Assembly: GCA_024742475.1 (NCBI GenBank)
Contig: JANSYI010000038.1
Span: forward strand, 16,072 to 80,071
DNA from: a bacterium
GTDB lineage: Bacteria > Myxococcota_A > Polyangia > Nannocystales > Nannocystaceae
Reading direction: 5' to 3'
Length of the DNA stretch: 64,000 bases
The position numbers and the translations under genes are program-made. The stretch's first letter is position 1. Every line of letters starts with the position of its first letter. Below the pieces are notes generated by a model that saw nothing but the letters and a program-made list of their open reading frames with translations, searched no databases and was not told where the DNA came from. Positions 17,127 through 26,606 of this stretch are shown here, piece by piece.

Positions 17127-18773
17127 CTAGCTACTAGAATCGAGTAGAGAAACCGCGGCGAGGCACGCCGTGAGCGCGAGCCCCGTGTTGACATGGCTTG
17201 AACGGCGTTTATTCTCCGGCGGCCTTGGAAGCGGTGCTCCCCCACCCGGAAGAGGCGGCTCAGGCGGCTCGGGAGCCGCATCGCTCAACGGAAGGCCCAC
17301 AGGCGTAAACCTTCGCTTCTTGGTCCGGTTGAGCGCGAACGTCCGCTCGAAGCTCGGCGTGAAAGCCCCCGCTTCGCGAAGCGCCGCCTTGTACTCGGAA
17401 TCCACCACATCCTTATTGCGGACCTCGTACTTCTCGGGCCCCTCGAGGATACGGCGCCGCGCGTCGTCGATGGCGGCGCGCATCGAAGGGTCGTTGCGCG
17501 CCGAGCCGACGTCTGGATGGAGGTAGGCGGCGATGGTGGTGTGCAGGAGGTAGTAGTGCTGCGCGAGCCACAGCATCATCGAAGCCCGGTCAGCAAGACC
17601 GGCGTAGATGCTGTTGTCGAGGAAGCCTCCGAGTGGGTAGAGGTCGTCGCAGCCGTCGAACGGCGCCCAGGACAGCGCCCCGATCTCGTCGTGAATCCCT
17701 ACGGTCTGTAGGCGGGACGCCTCGGTCAGGGCGCAGCGCCACATCCCGGTCCCCCAGTAGGAGGTCTGGGAGTCCAGGTTCCAAAGCCAGGCGAGCCCAT
17801 CGCCCCACGCATCGGCGTGGTCCTGCCAGGCCCGCTGCAGCGCCACGGCGTCGACCTCGTACATCGCAGGCCCGACCTGCATGACGTGGTTCCAGACGGT
17901 GAGCGCTGCGTTGTTCGTGGAAGGGTAGAACGAGCCGACGTCGCGTCCAACGACCTTGGGCCCACCGGAGAACTCGCAGCCGCCGCAGCGGGGGTCGAAG
18001 AAGGGCGGGCCCTCTTTGCGCGGCGGCTCGAGGAGCAGTGTCTGCACCAGCGAGGTGATGCGTCGTCCGCCGGGGATGAAGCCCAGGTGTCCGGTCGGAT
18101 GGAAGGCAGCCCCCTCCCCCACTTCGCCGTTGCCAAGCCCGAACGCGAGGGCGTACCGACCCGCGTCGTCCTTTCGGGTCTGGACGGTCAGCGACCCCTC
18201 GAACCGAGGCAGGAAGAGGCTGGTCAGGTCCCGATCCTTGAGGGCCCGGCCTATGTGCACGTGGATGTGCCCGGCGTCGGTGTCATCGTCGTAGGTCTGC
18301 AGCGGCAGCGCGTGCGCGGGCAGCTCTCCTTTGGGCGCGCGGAACATGCTGTAGAGCATCTGTCCCAGGCCGAGCACGGCCGCCGCGACCTGCGTGTAGA
18401 GCGTCGGGATCGCCGAGAGCATCGAGGTCGCGGTCCCGATCGCGGTGCTCACGAGCCGATCGGCGAGCTCGGCCTCGGAGGTCGTGCCGCGGACGTCGAA
18501 GCCGTTGAGGGCTTTGCGGAGCGTCGGCGCGCTGTGGCTGAGGACTCCGGTGGTCAGGGCGAGGCCCCGCACGACGTGCTGCTGGGCCCGCAGGGCATCG
18601 GTGGCCGAGAGTTCGACGAGGTGCCGCTGCAGCGAGGCGCCGACGAGGCCGGAGAACGAGGTCGACAGGCCCCCGTCGAGCGTCGAGTCGGAGAGGAGGT
18701 CGGCGCTGGGCAATGCGGACTTGAAGTCGGTGTCGAAGCCCGGGTTGTCGAAGTCGTCTGGCTTGAACAGCAC
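17127..18773 (-). CDS. Operon gene 20: 548-residue protein with C-terminal membrane anchor
   Basis: The last gene of the large minus-strand operon. It starts with acidic residues (MLFKPDDFDNPGFDTDFKSA). A hydrophobic/Ala-rich region lies near residues 115-145 (VSTAIGTATSMLSAIPTLYT). A Cys pair follows (FDPRCGGCEFSGG), then a Trp-rich middle (DHADAWGDGLAWLWNLD) and a Pro/Gly linker. The final ~20 residues form a hydrophobic helix after a basic patch (ENKRRSSHVNTGLALTACLA). This gives a tail-anchored layout. No family is recognised. It may be a structural or membrane protein of the same particle or system as its neighbours. Confidence 0.75.
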   Translation of the reverse strand: MLFKPDDFDNPGFDTDFKSALPSADLLSDSTLDGGLSTSFSGLVGASLQRHLVELSATDALRAQQHVVRGLALTTGVLSHSAPTLRKALNGFDVRGTTSEAELADRLVSTAIGTATSMLSAIPTLYTQVAAAVLGLGQMLYSMFRAPKGELPAHALPLQTYDDDTDAGHIHVHIGRALKDRDLTSLFLPRFEGSLTVQTRKDDAGRYALAFGLGNGEVGEGAAFHPTGHLGFIPGGRRITSLVQTLLLEPPRKEGPPFFDPRCGGCEFSGGPKVVGRDVGSFYPSTNNAALTVWNHVMQVGPAMYEVDAVALQRAWQDHADAWGDGLAWLWNLDSQTSYWGTGMWRCALTEASRLQTVGIHDEIGALSWAPFDGCDDLYPLGGFLDNSIYAGLADRASMMLWLAQHYYLLHTTIAAYLHPDVGSARNDPSMRAAIDDARRRILEGPEKYEVRNKDVVDSEYKAALREAGAFTPSFERTFALNRTKKRRFTPVGLPLSDAAPEPPEPPLPGGGAPLPRPPENKRRSSHVNTGLALTACLAAVSLLDSSS

Positions 18774-18788
18774 GAGCCCCTCGCCTTC

Positions 18789-19487
18789 TCAAGCGCGCCC
18801 GATCGAGGCGGCGTAGTCGGCGAAGGCGACGGTGGTCTCGCCCGAGGTCAGGGCGCTGACCCACCACGAGAGGTTCTTGGTCGCATGGATCTTGGTGGCC
18901 AGCGTCTTTGGGGCCCGGGTGCCTGCGGCCTTGCCGAGCAGCGAGGTCATCGTCTCGCCGACCTCGACGAGGCGTTTCTTCGTCCGGCTCTTCGCGACCG
19001 CGTGGCCCGTTGGGCGGTGGGTGAGGATGAACTGGCCGTCCTCGCGCTTGTGCACCCCGAAGTGCTCACCGACGGCCGCCCCGGTGACGGTGGGCCACGA
19101 CGACTTGGGGCCTTTCACCGCGAGCGCGTATTCGGTGACGCCTGCGGCCCGCGGCTTCGGCTTCGACGCGCGAGGCGAGCGCTTGGCCGTCGTCTTCGAG
19201 GGCTTCGTGGCCGCGGGCTTCTTGTTGGCGCTCTTCTTGGCCTTCGCGCGTTTGGACGCGGCTGCTCGCTTTTTCTTCGCAGCCTCGCGGATGCCCAGCG
19301 CCTGCTTGTGCCGAGCCGCGATCGCCCGGTCGTGCTGGCGCCGAAGGTCATCGGCATCGGCGTCGGGAACGTGCACGGTGACGCGCTTGCCTCCAATGCG
19401 GGGGCGGTATTCGACGTGGCCTTGGTCATCGGGCTCGGCCGAGAGTGGAAATCCAGTGGGGTTGACGACGGTGACGCGGTAGCCCAT
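18789..19487 (-). CDS. Operon gene 19: Lys/Ala-rich basic protein
   Basis: A 232-residue protein with three parts. The N-terminal part is beta-like (MGYRVTVVNPTGFPLSAEPD). The centre (about residues 75-115) is histone-H1-like, rich in Lys, Ala and Pro. The C-terminal part has repeated TKK/TKR elements (HAVAKSRTKKRLVEVGETM). The basic centre suggests nucleic-acid binding or condensation. It lies 15 bp before gene 20 and 24 bp after gene 18. DNA packaging is a possible role, inferred from composition only. Confidence 0.7.
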   Translation of the reverse strand: MGYRVTVVNPTGFPLSAEPDDQGHVEYRPRIGGKRVTVHVPDADADDLRRQHDRAIAARHKQALGIREAAKKKRAAASKRAKAKKSANKKPAATKPSKTTAKRSPRASKPKPRAAGVTEYALAVKGPKSSWPTVTGAAVGEHFGVHKREDGQFILTHRPTGHAVAKSRTKKRLVEVGETMTSLLGKAAGTRAPKTLATKIHATKNLSWWVSALTSGETTVAFADYAASIGRA

Positions 19488-19511
19488 CTCGTGTCCTTGT
19501 TCTGTGGTCCT

Positions 19512-22500
19512 CTACAAGCTCCGCAGCGCTCGTCGGGCGCGCTCGGCTGCAGAGCTCGAGGTGCTCGCTGCCGTACGGCGACGGCCGGGGTTTGGCGTGG
19601 GCGCCTGAGCGCGGCGACGTGGCCGCTTTTCGGCGCCGACGATGACCTGGGCCTGGCGGGCAACGCTGGCGGCCTTGCGACGGGTTTGGGCCATGTTGTC
19701 GCGAACGGAGGGGGCGATGGGTCCGGCATCGAGGACGAAGCCGGCATTTTGGTGCGCGAGGACGGCCTCGGCGTGGGCCTGCATGGCGGCGGAGCGCTGA
19801 GAGATGCTGTCCTTGGGCGCCTTCTCGGCCAGGGCGAGCATGCGCTCGGCCTTCTCCAGGGCCTGGTGGGCGGCGACGAGATGGTAGCTGCGGCTGGGGT
19901 TCTCCTTGGGTGCGCGTCGGCGCGGGCGTGGCTTCGTGCCGGCCTTGGTCGTCTTGGGCTTCGCCTTGGCTTTGGGCTTCGCGCGTGACTTCGTCTTTGG
20001 GTTGGGCTTGGGCTTGGCTTTGGACTTTGTCTTGGCTGCGGACTTGGCCTTCGGGCGGCCGGGGTTCTTCTTGCGGTTGGGCACGGGGACCTCCCAGATG
20101 CTGAGCTGGTTCATGTCGGTGGTCGAAGGTGGCGAGGGTGGTGAGGGTAGAGCCGCCTTGGGCGAGGCGACCTCGCGGGGGCGGGGTTCGGGCGAGGCCG
20201 ATGTGGCTTTGGCCTTGGAGGCGCGGGGACGCGCGCTGACCGGCTTCTTGCCAGCGAGCAGGGCCTTGAAGTCCTCGACGTAGGGCTCGGCGAGGACGCT
20301 GCCGCCCTTGTGCACGCGGTCCCAGGGGGAGATGCTGGCGTCGTTGCCGGAGACCGCGAGCTGAGGCCCAAAGACCGCCCGCAACACCGCGCGCTCTGCC
20401 TCGGTCCATCGCCGCCGCTCGCCTTTGGGGTGGATCTCGATGGTGCTGGCCATCGAGTAGTTCGGCGTCCGGATCGAGAAGGCCACCTCGGGGTGGCGAT
20501 GCCGCAGCAGCTTGCGCAGGGCCGCGGCGATGTCCTTGCGGGCGATGTCCGCATCGGGCCAACCGACCAGTGTGCGCAGGGCGCCCGGCGGCTCGGGGGG
20601 CCGGGTGTTGGCTGGGGTGCTCTCCTCGCCGAGTTCGGGGTGTTGCCGCAGCAAGGCTTCGGCGACTTCGTGTCCGAGCGGGGTCAGGGATGCAGACTCG
20701 TAGTCGAACAGGCCGCGCTCGTGCAGGGCCCGTCGCAGGAACGCTCCGAAGACCTGGCCCACGCGGCCGAGTCGATGGGCTCGGGTCAGCGCCCGGGCCT
20801 CACCGTCGCGCAGCTTTGCGGCGATGTCCTGGGCGCGCGTGGGCGAGGCGGTCTCGGACGCGTTCCGGCCTCGCTCGCGGAGCATGGTCGCGATCTGCCG
20901 GCCAAGCCCGGTGGGCAGATTGAGCTGAGGATGGAAGAGCTTGCGCGCGGCGAGGGCTTGGACGACCTCGCGGTCGGGAACGGTGCCGTGGGTCGTGGCG
21001 CGGACGAGCGCATCCGCCTCGGCCTCGGTGAGCGCATCGAGGTACGCCTCGAGCTTCTTGCGGTAGGCGTCCGTGGGGTCGACGTCCGCGGGGTCGGTGT
21101 CCACAGGCTCGGGCAGGCCCAGCCACCCGCGAGCGGTTGCGCGACGCGCCCGGTGGTCGGCGGTGTTGGGCATGTCCTGCAGGTAGGCCTGCAGGGTGTC
21201 TCGCCAGGGCTGACTGCCACGCTCCAGCGTGCCGCGAACGAGGCTGGGGCTGAGCCGGTAGCGCTGCATTCGGCCGGTGTCTCGGTTCTTGGCCTCGACG
21301 ACGAGCGTGTGCGGCTTGATCTCGACGACGACCGCGGACTGGCCGGCATCATCGTGCACGACGTCACCGGGCTCGAAGTCCTCGGTGTCCCAGGACTCCG
21401 ACGTCGTGCTCGACCGCCCTGCCCCATCGTCTGCGACGCGGGCATCGTGTGCAGCGAGCCAGCCTCGGGCGAGCTTCGCCCGCTTGGGGAACACCCGCGG
21501 CTGGGGCTGCCGAGTCTCGAGCCAGTTCGCATAGAACTCGATGGCCTCGCGCCACGCCGGCGTTCCGCGGACGGGTGCCTGCCGAATGTCCGTGTACGCC
21601 TTCTTGAGGTTCCACATGTGCGGGGGCGAGTCGACGCTGAGGCTCTTCTTGTTGACCCGGACGACGATCTCGAAACTGCCGCTTCGGGAGGCGAGCACGT
21701 CGCCGGGCTGGAAGTTCTCGGGGCCCCAGATCTTGGCGCCGGACTCTTCGAGCAGCCGCTGCCAGTAGTCGAGCTGGTCGAGGATCTCCGCACGACGGAC
21801 CTGCAGCTGCATCTTGTACTCGCCGGTCGCTGGGCCCTCGGGGATGAGGCCGCGCCATCCCTCGGGCATCTGTCCGGTGAGGGTGACGTCGAGGCCGCGC
21901 AGCTCGGTGCGCAGCTCCGCAATGCGCCGCTGGGCGAAGTTTGGGTCCCTGCGCTGCGCCGCGGTGCGCTCGCTGGCCTTGGCCTGGCGCTGCAGCTGCT
22001 TGGCCTCGTCTTGGAGTGCGAACGACTTGCGCTGACCCTTCTCGAACTTCTCGAGGTCTCGGCGGTGGCGCTTCGCACTGTAGTGGTCGACGAGGATCGG
22101 TTGTCCAAAGGGGATGCGATCGACGAGGGCTTTGGAGCGGGTGTAGGCGCTGTCGGACTCCGCTTGCTTCCTCTGCGCTCGGGACTCGAGGCGGTCGATG
22201 CGGGCCTCGGCGCGGTCGGCCGCGGCGGCCTCTCGCGCGTCCATCGAGGTGAGCGCACCGGGGTCGACCGCGGTGTAGTCGACGTCGACGGCGACGCCGG
22301 TGGCTTTGCGCAGCTCGTCGGCGATCTGCTCGACGAGGGCTCGCGAGGCGTGGCGGTCGCGGGAGCGCGGGACGTACCAGGCGCAGTCGTCCGGCAGTCG
22401 GCGGGAGAACTTGAAACGCTTGTGCCGAAGCGACTTGATCGCTTGGCGATGCGGATAGGTGTCGCCGCAGATCAGGATCCCCGCCTCGTAGCTGTAGACG

Positions 22501-23879
22501 ACGCGCAGGGGAGCCTCGCTGTCGCTGTCATCCGCCGCAGCGGCGGCCGCTTCGGGCGGGGGCTCATCGGGGTTTGGAACCGGCTGCGGCAGGGGTCCGT
22601 GCAGGTCAGGGAAGCCAGGGGCGCCCTCGCGGACGTGCGCGGTCGCCCACTGGGGGGTGTAGCCGACCTCGCAGGCCGCTCGAAGCTCGCGCAGCTCTCC
22701 GAAGAGCGCCGGGTAGTCGCAGGTCATGCCGCCGGTGTGCGGGTCGGGGGCGCAGGCCGAGACTGGGATGGTGCCCGGGTCGTCCCGCCAGATCTCCCAC
22801 TCCTGCAGACGTCGCTCGACGAGACGACGCAGCCGCGGGTTCAGGCACGAGCGGTTGGCGGCGTAGGTCTCGCGCAGGCTCTCCAAGGCGGCCGCGAGCT
22901 CGCGGCGGCTCTCGCAGTCGGCGAGCTCGCGGAGCGTGTCGGGGTCGAGCTCGGCCAGCGCGTCGGCGTCGAGGTCGCCGAGGTAGGGCCGCCAATACAG
23001 GCCCGAACGGCTGGGCTCGGCGGTGCCATAGGGCTCGAAGTACGGCTGCAGCGCTTCACCCAAGCGCTCGATGAGCGGCCAGTCCACCTCGTCCCAGCGC
23101 CGCGATCGGGTGCGTCCGAAGATCGCTTGGAGGGTCTTGCGGATCGCCTCGGCCGGCGACGCGTCGAGGATCGCCTGGCCCTTCTTGGTGTGCCCGAGCT
23201 TTTGGTGGCGCTTGCCGACGCGGACTTCGATGCCGTCGAAGACGTCGCGCAAGCCGTCGTAGGGGTCGCGGACGTGGTCGAAGAACTGGGTGTTGCCCTC
23301 GTAGAAGACTCGGGCGGCCTCGGCCGAGGACGAGAAGGTGGCGCGGATCCCCGGCGCGCGCGGCGGGCAGCTGGGGGTCTTGGCCTTGGCGCTGGCCTTG
23401 CCCTTCTTCTTGCGTCCTCGCTTGGTCTTGTTCGCTTCGGCTTCGGCCTTCTGCTTCCGGGCGCGTGCGAGGTAGTTCGCCGGGGCGCCGTAGTCGAAGC
23501 GCAGGCCGCCGCGGGTCGGCGGACTGCTGCGGGTCGGGATGAGGACGTCCTCGGAGTCGATCTCGACCCGCTGTCCGTCGATGATGGCCTCGTAGCGGCC
23601 GGTCGGGAGGGCACCAAGGTCTCCGGAGACGCGGCGGGCCCCGGTGGCGGGGTCGACGAGGACCGCTCGCGCTCGAGGTACACGTCCCCGAAGGCCTCGC
23701 TCCTCGGCGATGCGGTGGCGTTCGGCGACCGAGGGCTCGGCGCTGATGGCCTCGGCGTCATCGGCCGTGACCCGCACGGTGCTGCGGCACCCGTCGTCGC
23801 TGGGTCGGTAAACGACTAGACCATCGTGCTCGGGCCCGGAGAGCGGGCGTCCTGCGGGGTTTTCGTGACGACGTCCCAT
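19512..23879 (-). CDS. Operon gene 18: giant DUF3560-containing polyvalent protein
   Basis: A 1455-residue protein, the largest in the operon. Residues about 457-640 match DUF3560: VVYSYEAGILICGDTYPHRQ, a coiled basic region, then VDRIPFGQPILVDHYSAKRH and RRDLEKFEKGQRKSF. DUF3560 is one of the domains of the large polyvalent proteins of phages and conjugative elements, which can enter the recipient cell with the DNA. Two similar SH3-like units follow (FQPGDVLASRSGSFEIVV and FEPGDVVHDDAGQSAVVVEI). Near residues 1260-1310 is a Lys/Ala/Pro histone-like tail. It starts at ATG 23879, overlapping the stop of gene 17. This gene is the best evidence that the operon belongs to a mobile element. Confidence 0.8.
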   Translation of the reverse strand: MGRRHENPAGRPLSGPEHDGLVVYRPSDDGCRSTVRVTADDAEAISAEPSVAERHRIAEERGLRGRVPRARAVLVDPATGARRVSGDLGALPTGRYEAIIDGQRVEIDSEDVLIPTRSSPPTRGGLRFDYGAPANYLARARKQKAEAEANKTKRGRKKKGKASAKAKTPSCPPRAPGIRATFSSSAEAARVFYEGNTQFFDHVRDPYDGLRDVFDGIEVRVGKRHQKLGHTKKGQAILDASPAEAIRKTLQAIFGRTRSRRWDEVDWPLIERLGEALQPYFEPYGTAEPSRSGLYWRPYLGDLDADALAELDPDTLRELADCESRRELAAALESLRETYAANRSCLNPRLRRLVERRLQEWEIWRDDPGTIPVSACAPDPHTGGMTCDYPALFGELRELRAACEVGYTPQWATAHVREGAPGFPDLHGPLPQPVPNPDEPPPEAAAAAADDSDSEAPLRVVYSYEAGILICGDTYPHRQAIKSLRHKRFKFSRRLPDDCAWYVPRSRDRHASRALVEQIADELRKATGVAVDVDYTAVDPGALTSMDAREAAAADRAEARIDRLESRAQRKQAESDSAYTRSKALVDRIPFGQPILVDHYSAKRHRRDLEKFEKGQRKSFALQDEAKQLQRQAKASERTAAQRRDPNFAQRRIAELRTELRGLDVTLTGQMPEGWRGLIPEGPATGEYKMQLQVRRAEILDQLDYWQRLLEESGAKIWGPENFQPGDVLASRSGSFEIVVRVNKKSLSVDSPPHMWNLKKAYTDIRQAPVRGTPAWREAIEFYANWLETRQPQPRVFPKRAKLARGWLAAHDARVADDGAGRSSTTSESWDTEDFEPGDVVHDDAGQSAVVVEIKPHTLVVEAKNRDTGRMQRYRLSPSLVRGTLERGSQPWRDTLQAYLQDMPNTADHRARRATARGWLGLPEPVDTDPADVDPTDAYRKKLEAYLDALTEAEADALVRATTHGTVPDREVVQALAARKLFHPQLNLPTGLGRQIATMLRERGRNASETASPTRAQDIAAKLRDGEARALTRAHRLGRVGQVFGAFLRRALHERGLFDYESASLTPLGHEVAEALLRQHPELGEESTPANTRPPEPPGALRTLVGWPDADIARKDIAAALRKLLRHRHPEVAFSIRTPNYSMASTIEIHPKGERRRWTEAERAVLRAVFGPQLAVSGNDASISPWDRVHKGGSVLAEPYVEDFKALLAGKKPVSARPRASKAKATSASPEPRPREVASPKAALPSPPSPPSTTDMNQLSIWEVPVPNRKKNPGRPKAKSAAKTKSKAKPKPNPKTKSRAKPKAKAKPKTTKAGTKPRPRRRAPKENPSRSYHLVAAHQALEKAERMLALAEKAPKDSISQRSAAMQAHAEAVLAHQNAGFVLDAGPIAPSVRDNMAQTRRKAASVARQAQVIVGAEKRPRRRAQAPTPNPGRRRTAASTSSSAAERARRALRSL

Positions 23880-24442
23880 CAGTCCACCAGGCCTCTCGCG
23901 GTGAGCCGCAGCGGAGGGCCGCGGACGATGAGGACTGCGGGTGCCTCGCCCTCGTGGCCGCCACCAGGATGGTTGGGCCGGGGGGATGCTGCGAGGTCGA
24001 CGGTGGTGCCGGCGGCGAAGTGGTGGATGTAGTCGGTGATGGGGCCCCACTTGTCGGAGCGATAGACGATGTGGTGCCCCTGCCCCGCTGTTTGGATCTG
24101 CGGCGCAGGCAGCTGCAGGCAGCGGCTGTGGGCAGGCGTGCGTCCGGTCCAGGTGCGCCACGAGGCCAGCGCATCGTCGGTGCTGCGTGCGGCGGCGGCC
24201 TGAGGCATGCGCAGCGCCTTGGGTCGGGGGAGTCTCAGGCCCGGGAAGAGGTAGAGCGCTTGGCGCTTGGGCGACCACAGCAGCTTGGGGGCGTCTCGCA
24301 CGGTCCAGGCGTGGTGGCGGGCGTGGCCGCCGGGCATCTCGTGCTGCAGCTCGAGGACGGTGCCCAAGAGCGCCAGGTCGCCGGGGTCTTGCATCACCCG
24401 CGGGCGAGCGCGGGTGGTGGAAAGCGTGCGTGCGGGGCTCAT
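23879..24442 (-). CDS. Operon gene 17: 187-residue protein, function unknown
   Basis: It begins MSPARTLSTTRARPRVMQDP at ATG 24442, overlapping the stop of gene 16 (ATGA), and its own stop overlaps gene 18. It has a mixed alpha/beta composition (LLWSPKRQALYLFPGLRLPR, GQGHHIVYRSDKWGPITDYI) with many His and Trp residues. No signal or membrane segment is seen. It may be a cytoplasmic or particle-internal partner of the DUF3560 protein. The family is not recognised. Confidence 0.7.
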   Translation of the reverse strand: MSPARTLSTTRARPRVMQDPGDLALLGTVLELQHEMPGGHARHHAWTVRDAPKLLWSPKRQALYLFPGLRLPRPKALRMPQAAAARSTDDALASWRTWTGRTPAHSRCLQLPAPQIQTAGQGHHIVYRSDKWGPITDYIHHFAAGTTVDLAASPRPNHPGGGHEGEAPAVLIVRGPPLRLTARGLVD

Positions 24443-24858
24443 GACTCGGAGGTCGGGGTGGTGGCGGTGGTCGTTGGCGGGGATGCTTCGGGAGACTCGG
24501 CTGCGGCTTGGCGGAGTGCATCGAGCAGCGCGGGGGCGTCGTGGGCGAGCACGAGGTCGAGGACGCCGGCGAGCAGCTGGCGGACGCGGGCGAGGTCTTC
24601 GGCGGTGGCGGTCGTCTCGAGGGTTCCGACGCCGACTTGGTAGAGCATCGACAGCGGGTTGATCGGCTCGGGGTGCTTGTGGCCTCGCGGCACGCCAAGA
24701 AGGTCGAGCAGTCGGCCGGCGGCGGTCGTGCTCTGGCACTGCAGGACCACGTAGGAGAGCAGGTGCAGACGAAAGGCCTCATCCGCCTCGGCCTTGCGCT
24801 CGATGAGGCTCCACAGCAGTTCGGCGCTCACCGGCGCCGATGGGGTCTCGTCCTTCAC
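24439..24858 (-). CDS. Operon gene 16: small helical acidic protein
   Basis: A 139-residue protein from GTG 24858, which overlaps the stop of gene 15. It is mostly helical (SAELLWSLIERKAEADEAFR, EDLARVRQLLAGVLDLVLAH) with a Thr/Ser-rich tail. No membrane segment is seen. A longer frame upstream is antisense or out-of-phase noise over gene 15. It could be an assembly or scaffold protein, but this is only a guess from size and position. Confidence 0.65.
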   Translation of the reverse strand: MKDETPSAPVSAELLWSLIERKAEADEAFRLHLLSYVVLQCQSTTAAGRLLDLLGVPRGHKHPEPINPLSMLYQVGVGTLETTATAEDLARVRQLLAGVLDLVLAHDAPALLDALRQAAAESPEASPPTTTATTPTSES

Positions 24859-26231
24859 GTCGATCTGCGATGAAGGCGAACGTTGGCGAAACGCTGGTAG
24901 GGAATGGAGGACGCGCGCAGGGCCTGGGTGGCTGTGAGGCGTGGCTGAGCGGGACGGGGCTTGGACGAGGGCTTGGCTGCGGTGCGTCGCAGGCCCAAGA
25001 GCGTGGCGCCCAGGCTGCGTCCGGGCTGCGGCAGCCGCTGGGCGAGGCTTGCTGGGGGCGAGGTCCACATCGCCCCGATGACATCGCCCCCTCCCGAGAG
25101 GGCGTGGCCGACCACGGCGTTCCATTGCGTTGGCTGGATCGGGATCGTCGTGTTCTTGCCGACGATCGGGTCGCGGGCAGCGAAGCCCTCGGCGTCGGCC
25201 GAGCTGAGGATGTATTTGAGGCCGCCGAGCAGCTGGGGGAGACCGAAGTGCTGCTGGGTGTCCCAGAAGCTGACGACGTAGAACATGACCTCGGGGTGGG
25301 CCGCGGCTTGATGTTCGAGGCCGGCGATGGCCTGCTCGGCGTGCTCCCATTCGGGGTCGAGGGCGAGGACGACGGTGCTGGCCCGAGCTCGGGTCTCCCC
25401 GTCCCGCTCGCCGGCGGCGACCAGCCGGAGTAGCGACGTCTCCTCGATGCCCGCGGCGGTGGTGGGGCTGGCGATGTTCGGCAGCGGCTCGTCCCCCGTC
25501 GGAGGTTCGGGAGGTTCGGGGGGGCCCGGCGGTGGTGGCGGGGTCTCGTCCTCCTCGTTCCCCAGCGGCATGGGGATCGGGGGCGTGGGTGGGGTGACCG
25601 GGTCGGGAAGCTCCGGTGGGCCAGGAGGCTCGGGAGGCAGAGGAGGTTCGGGCGGGAGCGGCTCGACCGGGATGTCGCCGTCGCCCTCTGTGTCCTCGGG
25701 CGTCGGCGGTCGCGAGGGCCGGGCCCGGTGGGGGTCGAAGGCCGGGTCGTCGCAGGAGTGCAGGACGTCGAAGGTATCCGCGGAGATCCGTCCCTGGGCG
25801 CTGAGGAGGCTGACGACCAGGCACCAGGTGGCCTTGTAGGCCTGGGCATAGGCGTCCCCGGTGGTGTCGAGGCACGGCGGGGTAGCGCGCGCCCAGACGG
25901 CATCGACGACGTCCCAGACCTGGGCGCGCTGCTCGAGGGCGCCCTCCCCTCTCGCTCCCATGACCTCGACGAAGGCGGTGGTCGCGGTGGTTTCGAGCCA
26001 GCGCTGCAGGACGGCTGCGTCGACGACCTGGGTGCAGTTCGACCCCGCGACGAACGGGCTCAGCGGCGGGTCCTCGGGCGCGGGCGGCGTGGCCGCATCA
26101 TCGGGCGGCGCGGTGTCGGTCGAGCTGGCCTTGGCTTTCGCCTTGGCCTTCTTCTTCGACTGCCGCTCGCTGTACCAGACGGCGCCACCGATGCCGAGCA
26201 AAGCGATCGGAGCGAAGTTCGAGGACGCCAC
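24855..26231 (-). CDS. Operon gene 15: membrane-anchored protein with Pro-rich stalk
   Basis: 458 residues. A transmembrane helix at residues 6-20 (FAPIALLGIGGAVWYSERQ) is followed by a Lys/Ala run (KKKAKAKAKAS). A helical domain with Trp and Cys follows (WCLVVSLLSAQGRISADTFD). Then comes a long Pro/Glu linker (residues ~190-260) and a C-terminal alpha/beta domain (HPEVMFYVVSFWDTQQHFGL). By the positive-inside rule the bulk lies on the cytoplasmic side, or inside a vesicle or virion. It shares the anchor design with genes 5, 7, 8, 10 and 13. Confidence 0.75.
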   Translation of the reverse strand: MASSNFAPIALLGIGGAVWYSERQSKKKAKAKAKASSTDTAPPDDAATPPAPEDPPLSPFVAGSNCTQVVDAAVLQRWLETTATTAFVEVMGARGEGALEQRAQVWDVVDAVWARATPPCLDTTGDAYAQAYKATWCLVVSLLSAQGRISADTFDVLHSCDDPAFDPHRARPSRPPTPEDTEGDGDIPVEPLPPEPPLPPEPPGPPELPDPVTPPTPPIPMPLGNEEDETPPPPPGPPEPPEPPTGDEPLPNIASPTTAAGIEETSLLRLVAAGERDGETRARASTVVLALDPEWEHAEQAIAGLEHQAAAHPEVMFYVVSFWDTQQHFGLPQLLGGLKYILSSADAEGFAARDPIVGKNTTIPIQPTQWNAVVGHALSGGGDVIGAMWTSPPASLAQRLPQPGRSLGATLLGLRRTAAKPSSKPRPAQPRLTATQALRASSIPYQRFANVRLHRRST

Positions 26232-26234
26232 GGC

Positions 26235-26591
26235 TCAGCTCTCCTCGCTGTAGAGGCCACCGGGGGGCAGCGCGGGGTAGGCAGGGGCGTAGGCCGGCCG
26301 CGCGTGGGCATACGGATGGGCGTAGCCGGCGGGCGCCTGCGAGAGACCGTGCATGGTCGGAGGTGGCGTCGGTGCGAAGGGGCGCGCGCGGGTGCTGCGG
26401 AGCAACTGCTCGAACTGCGCTTGCTGCTGGCGGAGCAGGTCGGCCTGGCGGTCTTGCATGGCGTCACGCTCGGCTTGGGCCTTGCCGCCCATGTGCTCGC
26501 GCAGGAAGTGGGAGACGGCGGCTCCGACTGCGGCGGAGAGGACGGTGTTGACGAGGAAGTGGTTCCAGTCGCGCTGGGGTTCGGTGGCCAT
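26235..26591 (-). CDS. Operon gene 14: small membrane protein with coiled coil
   Basis: 118 residues. A glycine/alanine-rich transmembrane helix (NTVLSAAVGAAVSHFLREH) is followed by a Gln/Glu/Arg-rich helix likely to coil (AERDAMQDRQADLLRQQQAQ) and a Pro/Tyr/Ala-rich tail with repeated YA/HPY elements. It starts 15 bp after gene 13. No family is recognised. The layout suits a small structural membrane protein. Confidence 0.7.
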   Translation of the reverse strand: MATEPQRDWNHFLVNTVLSAAVGAAVSHFLREHMGGKAQAERDAMQDRQADLLRQQQAQFEQLLRSTRARPFAPTPPPTMHGLSQAPAGYAHPYAHARPAYAPAYPALPPGGLYSEES

Positions 26592-26606
26592 GATGCAGGT
26601 CTCGTT

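Noticed and set aside
17817..19988. 723-codon plus-strand open frame
   Set aside because: Overlaps two genes of the minus-strand operon that have better coding character and coupled starts.
20310..23819. 1169-codon plus-strand open frame
   Set aside because: Antisense to the DUF3560 gene; Gly/Arg/Val-rich shadow composition without motifs, caused by GC-rich third positions.
24439..25875. 478-codon frame beginning upstream of gene 16
   Set aside because: Overlaps gene 15 out of phase; the coupled GTG at 24858 fits the operon pattern.
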